Source: Amyelois transitella
Taxonomy: Eukaryota; Arthropoda; Insecta; Lepidoptera; Pyralidae
Assembly (NCBI RefSeq): GCF_032362555.1
Contig: NC_083526.1
Location: 2,686,001-2,750,000, forward strand
Direction of reading: 5' to 3'
DNA: 64,000 nt
Both the position numbers and the translations under genes were made by a program. How positions within the stretch are numbered: the stretch's first letter is position 1; every line of letters starts with the position of its first letter. Below are positions 44,260-64,000 of the stretch, piece by piece. The notes under the pieces were generated by a model that did not search any database, was not told where the DNA came from, and worked only from the letters and a program-made list of their open reading frames with translations.

Positions 44260-44443
44260 GTTGGAGTCCAATGAAAGAATCAAACTGTCAATTGGTCCGT
44301 CAGGCCACAATGAGCGCCCGGCGCGCAGCTAATCATGCGCAGATAAAACCGATGCGATGCGATGGAATTTAACTTCTCTCACAGATTTCGGAGGACTTAG
44401 GGTGTTCCAAATTTAATAAGTGAAATTATTGTGAATCTGTTCT
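44260..44443. promoter_or_regulatory. Duplicated element upstream of slouch, copy 2
   Basis: Direct repeat of 43270-43455 at a distance of 988 bp. The identical core is 44305-44350. Flanks differ by scattered substitutions and small indels (for example CCGATGCGATGCGATGG against CCCGGGACGCGATGG). Start codon of slouch is 2.1 kb downstream. Confidence 0.6.
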
Positions 44444-46466
44444 ATATTTTCAAGTCCAAGTAAAGGAAACTTTTACATTTTTTTCTATCACAATTACGGG
44501 TTTCAAACTTCAGGTTTTGACGAGATATGTTTCATCGACATAATTAGATATAATATAACGAGTGCTGTAGGTATGTATATCAGCTGGCGTACAAGGCTAA
44601 GGTTTCTAAATACTATTCACATATACCTATCTGTCTACCTAGAGCTAGCAGGCTTAATGATGGAATTGATATTGAAATAGGTCGCTAGCCTATCGCCTAC
44701 AAAAATAATCCCAAGCTTATTAGCCTTCCCCTTGTAAGCCTTTTACGACATCCATGGAAAAGATGTGGAGTAGTACTGTTCTACAATTTTATCTATTTAA
44801 CTTTTTGTTATCAAATTGTGAATTAAATTAAGAAACCGGACCTCCCTGGGAGACATTTTTAAATCAGGTATTTTTAGTCTGCTTCAACCTACCATGGGCC
44901 ATAGGTAACCCATTGAGGTGCCACATAGGTAGGAAGGCATTTGTTTGCCAGCCGAAATAATTATAAAGAGAGTCATTGAGAGAATTATTTATCTAATTTC
45001 TATAGAGAACCTACTGTATAAGAAGCTTCCTTAACAAGAAAAGCGTGTCTAAACTCTAGAAATCGTGCATGTCATTGTCGCTGTGGCGATCGTTAGGCGC
45101 GATTAGCCGGGTAAATAAAAAATAAACGATTGGACTTACTTTAAGTTTAGAGTAAGTGTAGCTCTTCATTTGTCCATAGAGTGCACCGCTGAAGGCAGAG
45201 TTAGTATATCCGTTTGGCCATAGAGTGTGCGTGGGTAAGAAAATACGCAGTGTGAGAAAAGTAAGTCGCTTCCTTTTACGCAGACATTAGCTATTAAAGT
45301 ATAAGGAAGAACCCGTAAGTTGCAATTCTTACAAAAAATAAAATTGGAAAATGATAGTAATAAAAACTTACTAGAACACAATATTAGTTTAGCCTTTATT
45401 TTGTTTTTATATACCTAGTGCCCATCGCAGAGAGAAAATTGTGGACTTTAAAATACCTACTTACAAGGAAAAAAGGTAAGTAAAACATTTAGAAATAAAA
45501 TTAGGAATGAATAAATACGCAATTAAGTAGGTACCTCTTGATTGTATGTTAAATAATTTTTTTTACCATTCCGTCAATTGTACCTAGATATCAAAGTGGG
45601 TTTAGGTAAATCATAGATACCTAACCATCAAATTTGCTTTAAAAAACAATAAACTAAAACCATTTATTTCCAAAATTTTTAAGTACCTACCATTTACTCT
45701 GTCCTTTCTTGTAGATATGGGAGGTAATATCTTACGTAAGTATTAAAAGAGAAACATAAACAAACGACGCACAATAAATATTAATCAGCTAAGCCCACTT
45801 TTTTAAAAACTTTGCCAAACCCTCAAAGCTCATAAAGTATGGCATTTCAATTTAGGTAGGTATACATAGTGTAAAGTTTTCGCAATGATCTTTCGTTTCA
45901 TTTCAGAATTAAATAAATCTTTTAATTACTCAGATTTCATTCTCTACCGTACTTTATTAAACTTCTATAATTACAAAAAGTTTACACAGCAAACCCAAAA
46001 CCAACAATTAAACCCGGGCTTACAAAATATTTCACAAAACGTACATACATAGCAGCAACAATACATAACATAAAACAAATTTAAAACAAAGCTCAAATAC
46101 GCTAATAGGCTCGCCCGCGGCCGCAGCCATTAACCGTTCCACCAACCAGTTTAACTAGGAAAATAACCGAGCCCTAGAGGGACCTCTTTGGCCATCTTCG
46201 GCCAGGAGCCTCTAATATTCATAAGTCAATTTCCTGCGCCATTAATACGTAACGAAGGCTAGCAAATGGTGTTATCGCTTGCGCCCGATTACTTGTACGG
46301 TCTCTTACATAATTCAACGTATTAAACGAAATTGTTTAAAGCTTATTGCTCGATTACGTTCCTCCACCCTGGGCACGCCTCGCCGGCTGCACCAATCCCG
46401 GACGGCTGTCAATCCCCACTTTTACTCCTTCCTAGTTTTGAGCACGCCTGTTTCGGCGTCCCTCAC

Positions 46467-46471
46467 TCAGT
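46467..46471 (+). promoter_or_regulatory. Candidate initiator of slouch
   Basis: TCAGT within CACTCAGTGAGG matches the arthropod initiator; A at 46469 would be +1, giving a 118-nt leader. No TATA box lies 30 bp upstream. A downstream element at +28 is not clear. Confidence 0.3.
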
Positions 46472-46491
46472 GAGGCTACGACCGCGTAGAC

Positions 46492-46542
46492 ATGAGCACG
46501 AGTGACGGATTTCAGTGTCGAACACGTGATACTGGACTTTAA
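46492..46542 (+). other. Upstream open reading frame in the slouch leader
   Basis: A 16-codon frame (MSTSDGFQCRTRDTGL, stop TAA) ends 44 nt before the main start. A second minimal one, ATGTTTGATTTGTAG, follows at 46556. If the leader starts upstream of them, both would lower translation from 46587. They cannot be confirmed from one genome. Confidence 0.35.
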
Positions 46543-46586
46543 GTGCAGTGTTTAGATGTTTGATTTGTAGCGAAGAAGGCTTTGAT

Positions 46587-59435
<12,849 letters not shown>

Positions 59436-60990
59436 TTGTGGCAGCGGCCGGGGTCGATAGATCCTAGGGTCGATAAAGACGATAGCGGTGTGACGAATTA
59501 GTGCGTTAGGGTTGTGACATATCGACGGATCGGTGCAGTGTGACCGTGGTAGCATGTTTGTTTTCATTTGTCATTATTTCACAAATGTCTCATCCATTAC
59601 TGAATTGTACTAATAAATAGTGTCAAATTTCTTATAATATGATTATGGAGGTCAGATGACAGTAAGACAATGAAATTATCCAACCATTTTAATAGTGGAT
59701 TGTATAATCATGGATGGTTACGATATTCAGAAATCTTACACAAGGATTGAGTAGGACAATGATGATGAGAGTTAGGTGGCACAAAAATTGTTTTCAATAA
59801 TATGCTAACATGATCATACTGTAACGTTTTTATTAAAATAACGTAGTTAATTAGTGCAATTGTTTAATGTAAAATATAAATCAATTGTGATACCTACGCT
59901 AAGATAAGCTTACGACTTCTTTTTTAAATTATATTATAACTGTGACAAGTTAATTTCATTAAAATAAACATAAACACATACCTAATTTCTGTATAAAAGT
60001 TAAGCAGTGCAATAACTTAACTGGCAAAAAGTTGGTTTAACAAGCATTTTCAACAAAATATAATTTCTGAATTAAAAAAAATTACAGATTTAAAATATGG
60101 ATATAATATCATTCTAAAATATGTTAGACACTTCCAATTAAACCCTTTGACTAAGTTGTTAAAATCTAACTGCATTATGCACTGAAGTACTTACTTAAAA
60201 TATTATTAGATAGTGATCGTCAATACTCTACGAAAAATAAGTTATATTAAGTTAGTTATTTATTACTTTTTCTGCTCATTTGTACATACAATATTGTAAA
60301 AATGTATATATAGCCTCATTTGTAAGCGTAAATAAGTTATCAACTAATTTTAAGAACTAACTGCTATGTGCCAAATACATAAAATTTAGAAAAATCAACG
60401 AATATACTTAAATAATGTTTATGAATGACACTTTTAAGGAACATTTTTATTACTTTTATAAATACTTGTGTAACTTTAATTTACTTTTAATATTTTTAAT
60501 AAGTATTAATGCTGTTGATTGCTATTTTGAAGCATTTTTATTATTTGCTTTACCCGACTAATGATACGAATATTTTTCTTTTTTTTCTACCATTCAGATG
60601 TAATAGATCCGATTAAATTTACTCATTCATGTAATAATATTTTTCAGTTTATTTTCTAATTATTTTCATGATAAGATTTTATTTATTCGGACCACAAATT
60701 ACCAATTTAGCGAAATCATTGATTTTCTGTGTAGGAAACATCACTTGTATCATTTTATCACACAAATTTAAAACATTTTGTCAATCTAACATAATGTTTT
60801 AAATATGTTCTGTTACACTCACAGAATATTTTAAATTTGTGTAAATTGTAACACTAGATTTCTGTAAATTTTATTAAATTTATTTTGCAAGCTGTAAATA
60901 TAAGTAGCTCATTTGAAAACTACCATAATTCGATGTTGATATTCATAAAATAGTTTCAAGTTACCTTTGTTTTATTTAATACCCGGCAAA
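59436..60990 (+). other. Probable slouch 3' UTR and flank
   Basis: 1.5 kb of very AT-rich DNA without any of the window's repeats follows the stop codon. AATAAA occurs at 59963 and elsewhere; I cannot tell which signal is used. Confidence 0.4.
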
Positions 60991-61721
60991 AACATTTCCA
61001 CAGACAACTTTTAATTCACCAAAACTTTTGAAATATATCGGGGGAAAACGCCTAATAGATGTCAGGTTATATCTTGTTGCGAATTTTCTGAATAAAAGTG
61101 AAACTATGTTACGTCAGTCTAATCAATCTCTGCGCCAAATTTCGTCAAAATCGGTCCACTAGCTTAAATTATAAGTTGCAAATAAAAAAACATAGATCAA
61201 AAACAACAAATCTCTTTTTAATATAAGTATAGATGGAATCTTTTCGATTTTTTAAGTTTTTTACTTCCTCGGCTACGAGTAGGTATCTCTGAACAGCGAA
61301 ATAAGTTATCTTGTATTTTCACTACAAACGTAAAAATGACCTTTTCAACGTAATAAGGAACCGTTTATACATATTGCATTGACCAAATGACCAGCATATT
61401 AAAGAAACTTCGGGACTGTTGGCTCTGTCTACCCCGCAAGGGATATAGACGTGATTATATGTACGTATATTTAAGAAATAAAATGGACAAATTAAGTCAT
61501 CAAGTTTATCGTAGCGTAGGTAAGAGTTGTTACTTTTGGTTATGTTTACCCCGTAAGTAATAAAGGCGTGATATGCGCATGTCTTGTAGACGGATAAAAC
61601 TTGAATTTCCAACAGCTGATTCCCTTAATTGTACGAAAAAATAAAAAAAAATCAAATTTGCCCTAAAAAATTTGGAAACTGTTTAAAAATTTACCCGGGC
61701 TTTGTGTACATAAAAAAAATA

Positions 61722-61870
61722 TCACGCCTCCTTCTCGGAGGTGGAGACGTAGGACACTAAATCTTTTCACTTGCTACGATCCTTACATTCTTCTTTCGCT
61801 TCATCTACATTCAACAATATTTTAATGCAAGCCTGTCGGTTTAGGATACTCCTTGGACCTGACCCCTCAC
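61722..61870 (-). repeat. LINE 3'-end relic (family L)
   Basis: ATCACGCCTCCTTCTCGGAG to TTTTAATGCAAGCCTGTCGG, the same module order as 43480-43625. Confidence 0.55.
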
Positions 61871-61967
61871 CGGGTACCTCTATCTATACTCTGTAACTGG
61901 GTTCCAGGTGAAAAGTTGGTATGGCTAAGGGTACAAATGGGAATAGGTACGCAAAATAAGTCTGTTT

Positions 61968-62200
61968 ACATACATACATACATATGGTCACGTCTATGTC
62001 CCTTGTGGGGCAGACAGATCCAACAGTCTTTTCAAGACTGATAAGCCACGCTTAGCTATTTGGCCCAATGATTGAATTGAGATTCAAACAGTGACAGGTT
62101 GCTAGCCCATCGCCTAAAAAAATCCCAAATTCGCAAGCCCATCCCTTAGTCGCCTTTTACGAATCCATGGGAAGGAGATGGAGTGGTCCTATTATTTTTT
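61968..62200 (+). repeat. Dispersed repeat family A, nearly full copy
   Basis: ACATACATACATACATATGG to GAGTGGTCCTATTATTTTTT; lacks the GGAACCACACGGC end. Confidence 0.75.
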
Positions 62201-62550
62201 GAATTGACAATACAATCATGTATAAGTCTGTTAAGATTAAATAAAAATTAAACTTCCTTTGGGAAGTGAGAAGAAAAAAGCAAAGATTCTACGGTCTACT
62301 ACCTTTTTGTATTTCCGCTAGAATTACTCTACTTACATACGACCTTAGTGACAATTTTTTTATGCCCACCTAGGTAATTTTGTTTTTCAATACTCGTCAA
62401 GAATGTAAACATGAAAAAAATAAATCATGACTAATTTCGTAAGCGGCAGATTGACATGTGAAAAACGAACATGTAACCATCTAAAAATATGCGGCATTTT
62501 TTCAGGGGTTTCAATGGAAGCGCGCGTGTCGGCGCCTTTGAGCGGTTTCA

Positions 62551-62560
62551 AGATGGCGGG
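62551..62560 (+). promoter_or_regulatory. Pho/YY1-type site in a GC-rich island
   Basis: AAGATGGCGG matches AANATGGCGG. The surrounding 62510-62645 (GAAGCGCGCGTGTCGGCGCC, GCCACGCTGAGGCCGTCGCG) is sharply GC-richer than its flanks. It lies 3.1 kb after the slouch stop codon. Confidence 0.3.
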
Positions 62561-64000
62561 CTGTCATCTGTCATTTTTAATTGTGTGTCAAACCGCCACG
62601 CTGAGGCCGTCGCGCGCTACTGACTGCGTATTCAGTTTATAGCCGTATAAACGAGTCTGTTATTGCCTGGATGGTGCTCATTAGATTCGCATTGATATTT
62701 GGCTTCAGTTCATATGAGAAAATAGGTTGGTAAGTGAATAAATATGGAGGATAAATCAACTGTGTTTACTCTAGTATTACAATGACGTCCTTAATATTAT
62801 TTTGAATTTAAATTGGAACCTTTTTAAATACAGACCTGTTCTTTATTTCGGTTTTTATAAAAAATACATTTAAAATATATCTCCTGAAAAATCTAAATAA
62901 AATTTAGTAATAGTTTCTTGATTCATATTCACATCTTTTATAAATGGCGCCATCCGGAACGTCCAACTATTTTCGACTGGAAGCAATATAAAAAATGATC
63001 ACTATACAATTTTCATCACCGACTCATTCCTTTGATCGCGCAACCATACCGCTGTTAAAACAACTTTATTTAGAAATATCCATTCGAAAAATTTCAGATT
63101 TTTTAAATGACAGAGCATTGATTTTTTTTAATGTAAAAATTTATCTAATGCACATAAGAAAGTTAGTGGGTAAAAATTAGAACGAAATACATACCTACAA
63201 TCGGTTTCAATAATTGATGGACTTTAAAAAAAACCTATTTTTTTGTTTTTCTCTTTGCTTAATCACCATTTTTTATATACCTATATAACCCGCACTAAGA
63301 ATTACCTTGAGTACCTAATTTAAAAAAAAGTGAAAATTGTACTGAAAATATGAATTTAAGCCTAAAAAGTTAATTTAGCTGTACTTAAAAGATGTAAAAC
63401 ACAAATAGATGCATAAACAACGAATCTCACATTTGTTTCACAATACTAAATATATTCGGAGCAGGCAATTAAAAGTGACAAATGGTACGGGCTACGTGTC
63501 GTCAGTCGTGTCCAAAACGTCTGTGATCTTTGACAGTTGACAGCTACAATGCGCGGGAAAAATATGAGAAAATGCGCGAAAGCGTAGGTCATTCGGTTAT
63601 GAGATTTTTAAATAATATCATTTTCTAGACAATCTACAAATTAAATATAAATACCCTACTCATATATTAAGAACATCTGTTATCTATAACTTTGTTGTTT
63701 TCCAGTGAGTTCAGTTTTATAACTGCTAAAAACAATAGCGGGTTTAAGACATTAGGAAAAAGAAATGATTCGCTCTTACCTTTTTTAAATGTATTGTAAG
63801 AATAAATTAATAGTCTGATACATTAAAGAAAAATAAAAACATAATAAACTAAATTGTCATGCAGTTAACTCGTTTGTGAGAAGGTGGTTAATATTAGAAA
63901 TTATTGTAAAAGTCTCTTCTTTTAGCTTTCACTGAATTACTTAAAATTTTCTGAAATTTGAAATAGAGGTTATTCAAGGCCTAAAGGCAAAACATACGTT

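Larger units (their letters stand above)
35172..46466. other. Spacer between transporter and slouch
   Basis: No gene is supported. The first 9 kb carry Helitron-like, family A, B and L repeats and a LINE relic. Between them are GC-richer islands without repeats at 37365-37570, 38520-38880, 40060-40430, 41020-41235 and 45060-45125, plus the duplicated element near 43.3 and 44.3 kb. From 44.8 kb onward repeats almost vanish towards slouch. Confidence 0.6.
60991..64000. other. Spacer downstream of slouch
   Basis: No gene is supported. Traces of a Helitron-like or LINE end (ATATAAGTATAGAT at 61220), family A at 61405-61465 and 61968-62200, family L at 61722-61870, a GC-rich island at 62510-62645, then AT-rich DNA with small CG-rich patches (62945-63060, 63485-63590) that match no repeat. 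Confidence 0.5.

Noticed and set aside
62427..62642. 71-codon frame in a GC-rich island
   Set aside because: No recognisable domain or splice context; more likely part of a regulatory island.

Overview
The window looks like nuclear DNA from a moth or butterfly (Lepidoptera). It is AT-rich, its genes are split by GT-AG introns, and its introns and spacers are packed with short dispersed repeats. These include non-autonomous Helitron-like elements of the Lep1 type, a tRNA-derived SINE and an unnamed repeat of about 260 bp present in some twenty copies. I cannot name the species.

Layout. (1) 1-1011, minus strand: the 5' part of EXOSC1 (exosome subunit Csl4), running off the left edge. (2) 1012-1491: a 480-bp divergent promoter with a TGACGTG (XBP1/CrebA-type) core. 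(3) 1492-24199, plus strand: the complete COPA gene (coatomer alpha). I resolve 22 exons with consistent splice phases that sum to 1229 codons plus stop. Intron 4 holds an intact Ty3/Gypsy-type retrotransposon (3711-8205) with identical 225-bp LTRs, a 5-bp target duplication and one uninterrupted 1329-codon Gag-Pol frame. (4) 26337-35171, minus strand: a complete 10-exon sugar transporter of the major facilitator superfamily, Tret1-like, 471 aa. (5) 35172-46466: an 11-kb spacer with degenerate repeats, a LINE 3' relic, a CTCF-like site, several GC-rich non-repetitive islands and a strikingly duplicated 180-bp element 3 kb upstream of the next gene. (6) 46587-59435, plus strand: the NK1-class homeobox gene slouch (NKX1), four coding exons with a first intron of 11.2 kb. 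(7) 59436-64000: probable long 3' UTR, then spacer.

EXOSC1 and COPA are housekeeping genes of RNA decay and Golgi-to-ER transport and probably share a promoter. The transporter and slouch are unrelated to them. The repeat-poor DNA around slouch is what one expects of a regulatory domain of a developmental gene.

The most unusual signals are: a series of partial copies of COPA exons lying just downstream of their source exons, several still open in frame and one with its own splice acceptor and poly(A) signal; a 12-nt microexon-like copy of a COPA exon end; the duplicated slouch-upstream element with a 46-bp identical core; and an interleaved (pseudoknot-order) pair of inverted repeats in a transporter intron. 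All functional statements rest on recognising protein families by eye; no search was run.
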